A DNA stretch of 64,000 nt from Absicoccus porci (GTDB taxonomy: Bacteria > Bacillota_I > Bacilli_A > Erysipelotrichales > Erysipelotrichaceae). The translations under genes were made by a program, and so were the position numbers. Positions 53,420 through 61,629 of the stretch are shown one piece after another; position 1 is the first letter of the stretch; every line of letters begins with the position of its first letter. Under the pieces are notes generated by a model. It did not search any database and was not told where the DNA came from. It was given only the letters and a program-made list of their open reading frames with translations. The stretch is from positions 60,812 through 124,811 of the forward strand of contig NZ_RJQC01000001.1 in NCBI RefSeq assembly GCF_003725415.1, read 5' to 3'.

Positions 53420-54028
53420 ATGAAAACACAACGATTTATTCATCAATCGACACACAGTCCCTTGGTGGTCTTACCTACTTTTGAACAAGAAGGGAAAAAA
53501 GTATTTGAACATGTTCAAGCACAAACGGATCATCCATTTCAGATATTAGAAATTACGGATCTGGATTGGGACAACGATTGTAGTCCTTGGCCGGCCAAGG
53601 GGTTTGATGGCAAGGCAAAGGATCGAATCCAGGAAATTGATCAGATCTTACCAGGTTATGATCGAACCGAAACCTATTTGGCAGGATATTCCTTAGCTGG
53701 TCTGATGGCTTTGTATGCGACGTATCAAACGGATACCTATCGTAAGATCATGAGTGCTTCGGGATCGTTTTGGTTTGAAGGATGGCTGGACTTTGTACAA
53801 GAGGCAACCATGAAACGAATACCAGATGCGATCTATTTTTCGTTGGGGGATCGGGAAGCAAAGACGCGTCATCCTTTGATGAAACAAGTCCAAGTGAATA
53901 CGGAAGCGACGTATGAAAAGATGAAAGAACAAGGCATTCGAACCATCTTGGAATGGAATCCCGGCAATCATTTCAAGGATACGGATCAAAGAACGGCGAA
54001 GGGCATTTTATGGTTGTTGGAGGGATGA
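53420..54028 (+). CDS. Esterase-like alpha/beta hydrolase
   Basis: 202 residues with nucleophile elbow LAGYSLAGLMALY (GxSxxG), the acid region YFSLGDREAKTR and histidine in NPGNHFKD, in the order of esterase D/enterochelin esterase-like proteins. No signal peptide, so cytosolic. It follows cls by eight bases and overlaps the next gene by four; substrate unknown. Confidence 0.75.
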   Translation: MKTQRFIHQSTHSPLVVLPTFEQEGKKVFEHVQAQTDHPFQILEITDLDWDNDCSPWPAKGFDGKAKDRIQEIDQILPGYDRTETYLAGYSLAGLMALYATYQTDTYRKIMSASGSFWFEGWLDFVQEATMKRIPDAIYFSLGDREAKTRHPLMKQVQVNTEATYEKMKEQGIRTILEWNPGNHFKDTDQRTAKGILWLLEG

Positions 54029-54951
54029 AAAAACTCTATTTATTGACGGGTGCCAATGGGCATTTGGGACATACGATCCGCAACTATTTATCGGGTGATG
54101 TGCGCGAATGGATCCATCATAAAGATGATCGATGGCCAAATGCCTATGTGGGGGATGTATGTGATAAAAAAGCCTTAGAGCCTTTCTTTGATCGGGAAGG
54201 CTATGATGAAGTGGTCTTGATTCATTGTGCCGCGAAGATATCCATTGCCACCAAACCCGATCCCAGTGTGTGGGAAACCAATGTATGGGGTACCCAAAAT
54301 GTATTGGAGCTTGCCAAAAAGCATCACATCACCAAGATGATTTATATTGGTTCGGTCCATGCCATGCAAGAAAAAGCAGGCATCATGACAGAACCTTTGA
54401 TTTTTGATCCCCATCTTGTGGTAGGACAATATGCGAAATCCAAGGCCGAAGCGATTCGGCATGTATTGGCAAGTGATCTTCGCGTCGTCGTGTTATTGCC
54501 TTCGGGCATCATCGGTCCGGGGGATGTATTGGGACAGAATCATATGGTCCAAGTGATTCATCAAATGATGAAAAGAAAGTGGCCAATCACCGTTTCGGGT
54601 GGGTATGATTTTGTGGATGTGCGCGATGTGGCTTTGGCTGTCTTACAAGCGGAAAAAAAGGGAAGAGATCATGCCGTTTATATTGTGAATGGGCATGAAA
54701 TATCGATGGCTGATTTGACGCGGTTTATCACGCATAAAGAACCCAAAGTCATATCGGCTAAATGGTTAGAAAGGATCGCGCCAATGATCGAGCATTTGTA
54801 TCCAAATATGAGTCCCTATGCGCTTTATACGTTACAGTCTCCTTCGCAATTTAGTCATCATAAGGCAACGGTTGACTTGGGATACCAGCCACGACTGTGG
54901 CAAGAAACCATTCAAGATATGGAGATGATAAAAGATGGATTTGATTGGTGA
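54025..54951 (+). CDS. NAD-dependent epimerase/dehydratase family protein
   Basis: About 308 residues. Extended short-chain dehydrogenase: LLTGANGHLGHTIR (NAD loop), CAAKISIATKP, and the catalytic YAKSK (here GQYAKSKAEAIRH). YVNGHE-type segment VYIVNGHEISMADL lies in the C-terminal part. The ATG overlaps the stop of the hydrolase gene and has GTTGGAGGG upstream. Substrate could be a nucleotide sugar or a small carbonyl compound. Confidence 0.85.
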   Translation: MKKLYLLTGANGHLGHTIRNYLSGDVREWIHHKDDRWPNAYVGDVCDKKALEPFFDREGYDEVVLIHCAAKISIATKPDPSVWETNVWGTQNVLELAKKHHITKMIYIGSVHAMQEKAGIMTEPLIFDPHLVVGQYAKSKAEAIRHVLASDLRVVVLLPSGIIGPGDVLGQNHMVQVIHQMMKRKWPITVSGGYDFVDVRDVALAVLQAEKKGRDHAVYIVNGHEISMADLTRFITHKEPKVISAKWLERIAPMIEHLYPNMSPYALYTLQSPSQFSHHKATVDLGYQPRLWQETIQDMEMIKDGFDW

Positions 54952-55639
54952 TATGCATATGCATACGCTGGTGAGCGGACATGCGTATGGTACGATTCGC
55001 GAAATGGCGCAAGCCGCACAAGCAAAAGGTTTAGAAATGATCGGGATCACCGAACATGCCCCGGGCATACCGGGTACGGTGGATCCGTTTTACTATAACA
55101 ATCTACAAGCTGTCCCTCGAGAATTATATGGGGTTCAAGTGTATCATGGCAGTGAGATCAATGTCTTAAAGGATGGGACCTTATCGTTGGCCCAATCGTA
55201 TATTGATCATTTGGATTATGCGATCGTTGGGATCCATGTGCAATGTTATGAAAATGCCGGAAAAGAGCAGAATACATCCAATTTGATTGCGTGCATGAAA
55301 AATGAAAAGGTGAAGATCGTATCGCACCCGGATGATGATCATACGCCGTTAGATTATGAGCGATTGGTCAAAGCAGCGAAACAATATCATGTGGCTTTAG
55401 AGGTCAACAATAGTTCGTTAAAAAAGGTCGATCAGCGATGGAATTGTTTGGAAAATTATCGAACGATGCTCTCGTTGTGTCAAAAAAGGCGAGTGCCTGT
55501 CATTATTGATTCCGATGCGCATGATCCGAGTCAAGTTGGCGAATTGAATTTAGCCAAAGCGCTTGTGGAATCGGTCGGGTTTGATCCAAGTTTGGTCTTA
55601 AATACCAATCCAGAGAAGTTAAAGAGCTTTTTATTTTGA
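54935..55639 (+). CDS. PHP-domain phosphatase (YcdX-like)
   Basis: 234 residues: DMHMHTLVSGHAYGT, GITEHAPG, HGSEINVL, SHPDDDHT and DSDAHD give the histidines and aspartates of a trinuclear metal site, as in E. coli YcdX. Probably a phosphoesterase; the substrate is not known. Overlaps the epimerase by 17 bases and ends in a terminator whose stem begins in the last codons. Confidence 0.85.
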   Translation: MDLIGDMHMHTLVSGHAYGTIREMAQAAQAKGLEMIGITEHAPGIPGTVDPFYYNNLQAVPRELYGVQVYHGSEINVLKDGTLSLAQSYIDHLDYAIVGIHVQCYENAGKEQNTSNLIACMKNEKVKIVSHPDDDHTPLDYERLVKAAKQYHVALEVNNSSLKKVDQRWNCLENYRTMLSLCQKRRVPVIIDSDAHDPSQVGELNLAKALVESVGFDPSLVLNTNPEKLKSFLF

Positions 55640-55657
55640 TGAAAAGCTCTTTTTTTT
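55622..55657 (+). terminator. Terminator of the cls-PHP gene group
   Basis: AAGAGCTTTT (55622-55631) and AAAAGCTCTT (55642-55651) are perfectly complementary, followed by a T run. Confidence 0.8.
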
Positions 55658-55664
55658 GTATACT
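55636..55664 (+). promoter_or_regulatory. Promoter embedded in the upstream terminator
   Basis: TTGATG (55636-55641), exact 17-base spacer made of the terminator's second arm and T run, and TATACT (55659-55664). The start codon of the next gene is nine bases further. Confidence 0.65.
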
Positions 55665-55673
55665 ATGGGTACT

Positions 55674-56252
55674 ATGAAAACAATTGACGAAATCAAACAA
55701 GAATTGATGACAGATCCAAGAAATCAAGACTATACGCAACGGGATATTCCGCCCATCTTTCAAGCGGATCCCCAAGCGAAGATCTTGATCATTGGACAAG
55801 CACCAGGAAAAAAAGTAGAAGAATCTTTGATTCCTTTTCATGACAAGTCGGGGGAGAAATTGATGGCTTGGATGGGAATCGATGCGAACACGTTTTATTC
55901 CAAAGACATTGCGATCGTACCGATGGATTTTTATTATCCGGGAAAAGCGAAAACGGGGGATAAGCCACCGCGAAAGTTCATTGCGCAAGAATATCATGCA
56001 TCGTTATTGGCATGTATGCCACAAATTCAATTGACGATCTTGATAGGGAATTATGCGATGAAATATTATTTAGGCAAAGAGATGGAAAAGAATGGAACAG
56101 AAACGGTACGAAATTATCAAAACTATTTGCCTACCTATTTTCCGATTGTCCATCCAAGTCCATTGAATTTTCGTTGGCAGAAAAAGAATCCATGGTTTGA
56201 AGAAGAAGTTGTACCAGTATTAAAGGATAGAGTTGCACATATTTTAAGATGA
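55674..56252 (+). CDS. Uracil-DNA glycosylase family protein
   Basis: 192 residues of the family 4/5-like UDG fold: ILIIGQAPGKKVEES (active site GQAPG), HDKSGEKLMAWMGID, and the C-terminal HPSPLNFRW that contacts the DNA. The iron-sulfur cysteines of family 4 are lacking, so it is nearer to the E. coli-like uncharacterised group. It excises uracil or related damaged bases. No Shine-Dalgarno; leader of only a few bases. Confidence 0.85.
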   Translation: MKTIDEIKQELMTDPRNQDYTQRDIPPIFQADPQAKILIIGQAPGKKVEESLIPFHDKSGEKLMAWMGIDANTFYSKDIAIVPMDFYYPGKAKTGDKPPRKFIAQEYHASLLACMPQIQLTILIGNYAMKYYLGKEMEKNGTETVRNYQNYLPTYFPIVHPSPLNFRWQKKNPWFEEEVVPVLKDRVAHILR

Positions 56253-56259
56253 GGTTTTT

Positions 56260-56895
56260 ATGAAAAAAGTAACGAAGAGAAGAAATAGTAAAGATGGTGT
56301 AATCATGTATCAGAGAATCATCATTGTCTTGATCATTGCGCTTGGTGTTACGATTGCCAGACCATTTGTGAAAGAACGATTTTTTCCAGAAAACAAAGCG
56401 GAAATTACGACTCGAGCAGTGAAATTGCGTTTAGAAAATGTAGGAGAATTGGCAACTCAAGATGCCTATGTAACTTCAGTCAATACAGTTGATCAGTCAC
56501 AGAAATTGTTTGGTTCGTTGAAGATTCCGTTTACACAAACCAAATATGTCTATAGTTATGATTGTAGAGTGAAAGCGGGATATGATTTTGAAAAGATCAA
56601 ATATACGATGGATGCGGATACGAAAACGGTGACTTTCACTATGCCAAAGTGCAAGATCTTAAGTACGGAAATCGATACGGATTCGTTTAAAGTGTATCAT
56701 GAACAAGAAAGTATATTTACACCGATCACATTGACGACAAACAATGAGGCATTGGATCAAATGAAAAAAGATGCGCGTAAACAAGCGATTGCGAATGGTA
56801 TCAAGACGGAAGCCAAGAAAAATGCGGAAACGATGTTAAAAGCATTTGTGAAGCAGGCCGATCCAGAGGATGACTATACATATGTCTTTAAATAA
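56260..56895 (+). CDS. DUF4230-like membrane-anchored protein
   Basis: 211 residues with an N-terminal basic segment and one membrane helix (residues 17-36, RIIIVLIIALGVTIARPF), then EITTRAVKLRLENVGELATQ, the hallmark of DUF4230, and an all-beta domain that should face outside. Function unknown. GATGAGG precedes the ATG. Its end overlaps the HAD gene by 14 bases. Confidence 0.75.
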   Translation: MKKVTKRRNSKDGVIMYQRIIIVLIIALGVTIARPFVKERFFPENKAEITTRAVKLRLENVGELATQDAYVTSVNTVDQSQKLFGSLKIPFTQTKYVYSYDCRVKAGYDFEKIKYTMDADTKTVTFTMPKCKILSTEIDTDSFKVYHEQESIFTPITLTTNNEALDQMKKDARKQAIANGIKTEAKKNAETMLKAFVKQADPEDDYTYVFK

Positions 56896-57541
56896 AGTGA
56901 AATTGATCATCTTTGATGTGGATGGTACTTTATTGGATAGTGAAAGGCTCTGGAAGGAAACGTTAGGTATCATTAGTAAAAAGTACCATATGCCAGGTCT
57001 AGAAGAGCGTTTGTTTCATCGTTTGGTTGGAATCAGTGAGGAAGCGGAAGATCGCATCTATGATGAAATGTTGGATCCTGCCATTCGTGATCGGTTTGTG
57101 TCCGATTGGCGACAGTTAGCCAATGCGACCATTGATGAAAAGGTTCCTGTCAAACCGGGTGCTTATGAATGGTTTGCGTGGGTCAAAGAACATGGTTTAT
57201 GGTTGGGTGTGGCTACGAGTTCCCATCGAAAAGAGACCGAATATCGATTAAAAAAGGCAAAGCTATGGGATGACATCGATCATTTACTTTGTGGTAATGA
57301 GATCGAACATAAAAAACCACATCCAGAAATCTATCAGAAAATGTTGGAACACTTTCATCTAGAACCCGATCAAGCATTGGTCATTGAAGATTCATCGATT
57401 GGGGTAGAAGCGGCATATCGTGCCAATATTCCTGTGATCCATGTTGCCGATTTGATAGAACCAACGACACAAGATAAAGAAAGAGCATGGATGACCTGTA
57501 AAAATTTAAAGGAAGCCTTAGTTTATTTGGATACCGACTAA
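56882..57541 (+). CDS. HAD-superfamily phosphatase, beta-phosphoglucomutase-like
   Basis: About 219 residues: IIFDVDGTLLDSE (nucleophile Asp), VATSSHRKE (motif II), KKPHPEIYQKML with the lysine of motif III, and VIEDSSIGVEAA (motif IV). Sugar phosphatase or mutase; the mutase-specific details are not conclusive. ATG at 56882 lies in the end of the DUF4230-like gene. The last codons lie in the terminator stem. Confidence 0.88.
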   Translation: MSLNKVKLIIFDVDGTLLDSERLWKETLGIISKKYHMPGLEERLFHRLVGISEEAEDRIYDEMLDPAIRDRFVSDWRQLANATIDEKVPVKPGAYEWFAWVKEHGLWLGVATSSHRKETEYRLKKAKLWDDIDHLLCGNEIEHKKPHPEIYQKMLEHFHLEPDQALVIEDSSIGVEAAYRANIPVIHVADLIEPTTQDKERAWMTCKNLKEALVYLDTD

Positions 57542-57550
57542 GGCTTTTTT
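57513..57550 (+). terminator. Terminator overlapping the HAD gene end
   Basis: AAGCCTTAG (57513-57521) pairs with CTAAGGCTT (57538-57546), followed by T; the stop codon of the gene is in the second arm. Confidence 0.75.
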
Positions 57551-57611
57551 GGTGTCTTTAAAATTGGACAAATCCTATGATAAGGTGTAGTTGGATAAGT
57601 GGGTGGTTCAA

Positions 57612-59138
57612 ATGACAGCACGTAAAACAAAGGTATTCTATTATTTGGATGATTATTTTCATTTTGATAATTTGATCGATCGTTTGGATGTGTCAAAGGT
57701 AGATGTGTATTCTTTGTTGGGAAGCTATGGACGAATGAAAGCTTTTAAAAAAGGGCTTTTTACTTCGTATGAAAACAAGAAAATAGAAGAAGATTTTTTT
57801 CAATGTGGTAGATACTATGATTTTGATCTTTCATCTTCTATTGAATCGTATTTTAAGCAGCATACAAAGGAAATATTTGAACAGATACAAGAAGAGGATG
57901 ATGTTGTTTTTTTGATCGAAGATATCGATGCACAACTTCGTTTCTATGATCTGTTTCGTGAATATAAGAAACAGTTTCCTTATCATTTTCATGTTTGTGC
58001 TTTGGGCAATTATGATGTGCGTGAGGGCGTTACCGATGGCATGGCGCGTATTTTCCCCTATTATTTTGAAGTGGATTCCATCCATATATACAATGAAAAA
58101 GATTTAATAGAAGCAGGAAGTGGTGAAACAGATAGAAGGACGGCACGACAGCTTTTGATCGAACAGATGATGCAGGATGTCAATAGTATCCATTTTTCTC
58201 TTTATCATTCGGATCGGGACCATATCTGGTTTTATCAGGATGGATATAAGGAATATAAGGTGGATGTAACGGCGGCATGTAATGCGGTAAAGGAGCATCA
58301 TGATTTGCATGAAGTGATTCCACGATGGGAGCAACCGGATCAATGTTGTGATCGATTCAGAAAATTACGAAGAGCATATGTACATAAACATCGGATACGG
58401 GGATGGGCCAAAGAGAAGGAATGTACGCATCGACAGATTTGTACAGGGCCATGTCCATATTGTGAACAAATAGCTTATGCATTGATGGATCGAAATCCCG
58501 AGGAACAACCACAAATGGCACCGAATCCCTATGCCCGCATCACAGGAATCATGCGTTTTCGCGAAGATATCGATGGACCTGGCATTCGATCTTTGGTGCT
58601 CTTTGATCGATGTGAGATGCATTGTGCTTATTGTTTGAACAAGGCAACAGTCAATATCTTGCCGGTTACTGAAATGATCAGTGTCAAAGAATTAACGGAT
58701 CATTTAAAAAAAGATCGTGTCTATCAGGATGTTAGTGGTGGTGGTATTACGTTTGGTGGGGGTGAACCTCTTTTGGAAGCTGATTTTATCAAGGCTGTCC
58801 ATACGATGTATCCACATTGGGATATTGGGATTGAAACCTCTTTCCATGTAAAAACCGAAGCCGTTGCACTCTTGTTGCCATTTGTATCCTTTTGGTATGT
58901 CGACATCAAAGATATGAATCCCGATATCTACTTGGCGTATACGGGTATGACAAATTCATTAGTGATTCGTAATCTTAAATTCGTAGTAGCACAAGGGTAT
59001 CAAGATCGCTTGGTGGTCCGTGTCCCACATATTCCAAACTATAATACAGCTGAAGATGTGAATCGTTCCAAGCAGATGTTGTTGAAAATGGGCATTACCC
59101 ATATCGATGAATTTGACTATAAAGTTGTATTGTCCTAA
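57612..59138 (+). CDS. Radical SAM protein with large N-terminal extension, activase-like
   Basis: 508 residues. The C-terminal 200 residues resemble a glycyl radical enzyme activase without ferredoxin insert: FREDIDGPGIRSLVLFDRC, the motif CEMHCAYC and GGGITFGGGEPLLEADF. The first 300 residues are of unknown kind, with TKVFYYLDDYFHFDNLIDRL at the start and a cysteine group CTHRQICTGPCPYCE (about 277-291) that could hold a metal or Fe-S cluster. I choose the ATG at 57612; a TTG at 57591 is in frame but badly spaced. No glycyl radical enzyme is adjacent. It is alone between two terminating units. Confidence 0.72.
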   Translation: MTARKTKVFYYLDDYFHFDNLIDRLDVSKVDVYSLLGSYGRMKAFKKGLFTSYENKKIEEDFFQCGRYYDFDLSSSIESYFKQHTKEIFEQIQEEDDVVFLIEDIDAQLRFYDLFREYKKQFPYHFHVCALGNYDVREGVTDGMARIFPYYFEVDSIHIYNEKDLIEAGSGETDRRTARQLLIEQMMQDVNSIHFSLYHSDRDHIWFYQDGYKEYKVDVTAACNAVKEHHDLHEVIPRWEQPDQCCDRFRKLRRAYVHKHRIRGWAKEKECTHRQICTGPCPYCEQIAYALMDRNPEEQPQMAPNPYARITGIMRFREDIDGPGIRSLVLFDRCEMHCAYCLNKATVNILPVTEMISVKELTDHLKKDRVYQDVSGGGITFGGGEPLLEADFIKAVHTMYPHWDIGIETSFHVKTEAVALLLPFVSFWYVDIKDMNPDIYLAYTGMTNSLVIRNLKFVVAQGYQDRLVVRVPHIPNYNTAEDVNRSKQMLLKMGITHIDEFDYKVVLS

Positions 59139-59153
59139 TTTGTATGTTACAAT
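59125..59153 (+). promoter_or_regulatory. Predicted promoter of the FMN-riboswitch operon
   Basis: TTGTAT (59125-59130), 17-base spacer and TACAAT (59148-59153), lying over the end of the radical SAM gene. Confidence 0.6.
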
Positions 59154-59165
59154 GCGAGCATAGAT

Positions 59166-59330
59166 TTCTTCAGGGCGGGGTGTGATTCCCCACCGGCGGT
59201 ATAGTCCGCGAGCGCAAGCATGAACCGGTGTAATTCTGGTACCGACGGTATTTGTGAAAACATGAGTCCGGATGAGAGAAGAATTTTTTTTAGTATTCGT
59301 CCCGGAGAAGGTAGATCTTCGGGCTTTTTT
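59166..59330 (+). ncRNA. FMN riboswitch (RFN element) with terminator
   Basis: Begins TCTTCAGGGCGGGGTG and contains ATTCCCCACCGGCGGTATAG, CCGCGAGCGC, the ACCGGTGTAATTCTGGTACC helix, CCGACGGTA and the closing AGTCCGGATGAGAGAAGA. Every conserved block of the RFN consensus is present in order. Downstream a hairpin with GAAG/CTTC and G-C pairs (59301-59323) and six T (59325-59330) serves as terminator. FMN would lower expression of ribU and the coupled flavoprotein. Confidence 0.95.
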
Positions 59331-59355
59331 GTTGGCCCGAAAGTAGGAGGACAAC

Positions 59356-59994
59356 ATGAAGAAAACACAAATCTACAAATTCACTTTGATCGCCTTATTG
59401 AGTGCTTTGGCTGCCATCTTGATGGCATTTACATTTCCTTTGCCTTTGGCACCGACATTTTTAACCTTTGACATTTCGGAATTGCCAGCCTTGTTTGCCG
59501 GGTTCTTTTTAGGACCAGGCGCGGGATGCCTTGTCGTCTTGATCAAAAATCTTTTGCATCTTATGATCAATGGCACCACGACGGCTTTTGTGGGCGAGGC
59601 CATGAACATCGTGGGATCGATTGGTTTTGTCTTACCAGCGGCTTTGATCTATCGTAAGATCCATACTAAGAAAGGCGCCATCCTTGCCTTGACGATTTCA
59701 ACGATAGGGGTCAGTATCTTAGCTATTTTCTTAAATGGATGGGTGGCCTTTCCTATGTATATGAAGATGTTTGGTCTTTCGATGGATACGATTGTTTCCA
59801 TGGGATCGATGACCAATCCTTTGGTGCATAATTATTGGAGCTTGATGATCTTGGGCATTTTGCCATTCAATTTGATCAAACATGGAGTGACCTCTTTCTG
59901 TACGTATCTGTTGTATAAAAAAGTCGGAAATGTGTTGCGTACCATGATTGGCATGGAGCCAGATCCTACGTTTTTGGAGCGAAAGCATGCCTAA
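59356..59994 (+). CDS. ribU: Riboflavin ECF transporter substrate protein RibU
   Basis: 212 residues, six predicted membrane helices. FTFPLPLAPTFLTFDISELP, GPGAGCLVVLIKNLLH and NGTTTAFVGEAMNIVGS are RibU-typical. Works with the shared energising module EcfT/EcfA, not found in this window. Located behind an FMN riboswitch, which fits. Overlaps the flavoprotein gene by eight bases. Confidence 0.92.
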   Translation: MKKTQIYKFTLIALLSALAAILMAFTFPLPLAPTFLTFDISELPALFAGFFLGPGAGCLVVLIKNLLHLMINGTTTAFVGEAMNIVGSIGFVLPAALIYRKIHTKKGAILALTISTIGVSILAIFLNGWVAFPMYMKMFGLSMDTIVSMGSMTNPLVHNYWSLMILGILPFNLIKHGVTSFCTYLLYKKVGNVLRTMIGMEPDPTFLERKHA

Positions 59995-61585
59995 GTTTGA
60001 ATGGGCTTTGCCACCTGCACCGATTCCAAAAGAGAAGATCGTACAAGAACAAGAAGCGGATGTGATCATTTTGGGTGCAGGGCATGCGGGTACATGTGCG
60101 GCACGATCTGCAGCGGAAGCCGGCGCTTCTGTTATTGTGGTGGAGCAACAAAAGGATGTATCCCAATGGATCTTAGGCATTGGCGAGTGGGGCTATATGA
60201 ATTCTCAATGGCAAAAGGAACAAGGTGTACCGGAAGTCGATATTGATACATTTGTGAAGGATTGGCAATTGCGTACAAATAATCGGTCGAATGTGGCTTT
60301 GATTCGTCGGTATGCCCGGCATTGTGGGTCAACGTTTGATTGGTTGATCGAGCCTTTGAGCGAAGCTGAAAGAAGGAGCATTCATCCGATGATGACACCG
60401 CCTTCGAAGCATATGCCCCTTGCACAAGATCATCTTCATTCTTGGACGGGGACACCGCATTTCAGTATGGATTTGATGCGCAAAGTGATGAAAGAAAATC
60501 AACAGATTGCGAAAGAACAAGGAGCCCAGTTTTTGTTTGAAACCAAGGCTTTGCAGCTGGAAAAAACCAATCATCGTGTATATGCAGTCTTATGTGAAAC
60601 AGCCAATCATACTTACATTCGTCTTAAGGCCAAAAAAGGCATTCTGTTAAGTGCGGGGGATTATAGTAAGAACCGCCAAATGTGCGAAGATCTGTTGACG
60701 GAAATGGCGGATCTTGTGGATGAGGGAGATTTTTGTGGGCATGGCTGGAATGGGGATGGCATCCGTATGGGTGTCTGGGCCGGTGGTCGTTTGGAGCCTC
60801 GTTCGCATGCCGGTATGGGTGGAAATTATTCCTTTCCTGGCTTTGATACGATTGGTTCGACAGCGACGTTGCGTTTGAATACCCATGGACAACGCTATTC
60901 CAATGAAGGATTTGGCACCCATGTATTAGCGGCCATTCCCGGTGCAAAACAGCCCAATGGCTTGTTGTGGAGCCTCTTTGATTCGAATATCTTGGCGGAA
61001 ACAACCTATCAGGCAGCCTGTCATGCTTCGTTTGATTATACCGATTCGAATCGGGTCCAGGATCTGGTGAATCTGATGGGTCGAGCGCAACAACACAAAG
61101 GAGAGATGATCTTCCATACGGATGTGGCTGGGGATGTACGGCCGTTTGCGTGTGCGGATACAATCGAGGACTTGGCAGCTACGATATATCCACAAATTGA
61201 AGATCAACAACATATGATCCAGGCCGTAGCGCGTTATGATCAATTGTGTGCGTTGGGTAAAGATGAAGATTTTGGCAAGGAAGCCTTTTTGATGCATCCC
61301 ATCCAAAAACCACCTTTTTATGCGAGTGGACAATATAAAGATTCGCATCGGCCCTTTGGACAATCCATGAAATTATTGGTGACGGTCAGTGGTCTTTTGA
61401 CGGATGCCTATCAAAATGTATTGGATGCGAATTTTGAACCCATTCCCGGTTTGTATGCGTCGGGCAATTGTTGCGGAGGTCGTTTTGGCTTGCAGTATAC
61501 AACTTCGATTCCGGGACAGAGCATCAGTATGGCCCAGACGTTAGGTCGTTTGGCAGGGATCGATATGGCTAAGCTTGTGATATAG
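59987..61585 (+). CDS. FAD-dependent fumarate-reductase-like flavoprotein
   Basis: About 532 residues, FAD-binding domain 2 family. Dinucleotide-binding VIILGAGHAGTCAARSAAEA (about 21-40), FAD motif GILLSAGDYS and C-terminal GLYASGNCCGGRFGLQY. It lacks a signal peptide and an FMN-attachment domain, so it is a cytosolic reductase or dehydrogenase of fumarate, urocanate, ketosteroid or similar type; substrate unknown. It is translationally coupled to ribU and under the FMN riboswitch, an uncommon arrangement. CxxxC iron-sulfur motifs are not seen. Confidence 0.8.
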   Translation: MPKFEWALPPAPIPKEKIVQEQEADVIILGAGHAGTCAARSAAEAGASVIVVEQQKDVSQWILGIGEWGYMNSQWQKEQGVPEVDIDTFVKDWQLRTNNRSNVALIRRYARHCGSTFDWLIEPLSEAERRSIHPMMTPPSKHMPLAQDHLHSWTGTPHFSMDLMRKVMKENQQIAKEQGAQFLFETKALQLEKTNHRVYAVLCETANHTYIRLKAKKGILLSAGDYSKNRQMCEDLLTEMADLVDEGDFCGHGWNGDGIRMGVWAGGRLEPRSHAGMGGNYSFPGFDTIGSTATLRLNTHGQRYSNEGFGTHVLAAIPGAKQPNGLLWSLFDSNILAETTYQAACHASFDYTDSNRVQDLVNLMGRAQQHKGEMIFHTDVAGDVRPFACADTIEDLAATIYPQIEDQQHMIQAVARYDQLCALGKDEDFGKEAFLMHPIQKPPFYASGQYKDSHRPFGQSMKLLVTVSGLLTDAYQNVLDANFEPIPGLYASGNCCGGRFGLQYTTSIPGQSISMAQTLGRLAGIDMAKLVI

Positions 61586-61629
61586 CGATGGTAGTAGTAC
61601 TCTTAAAGTAAAGGTGTAGGAGGAATACC

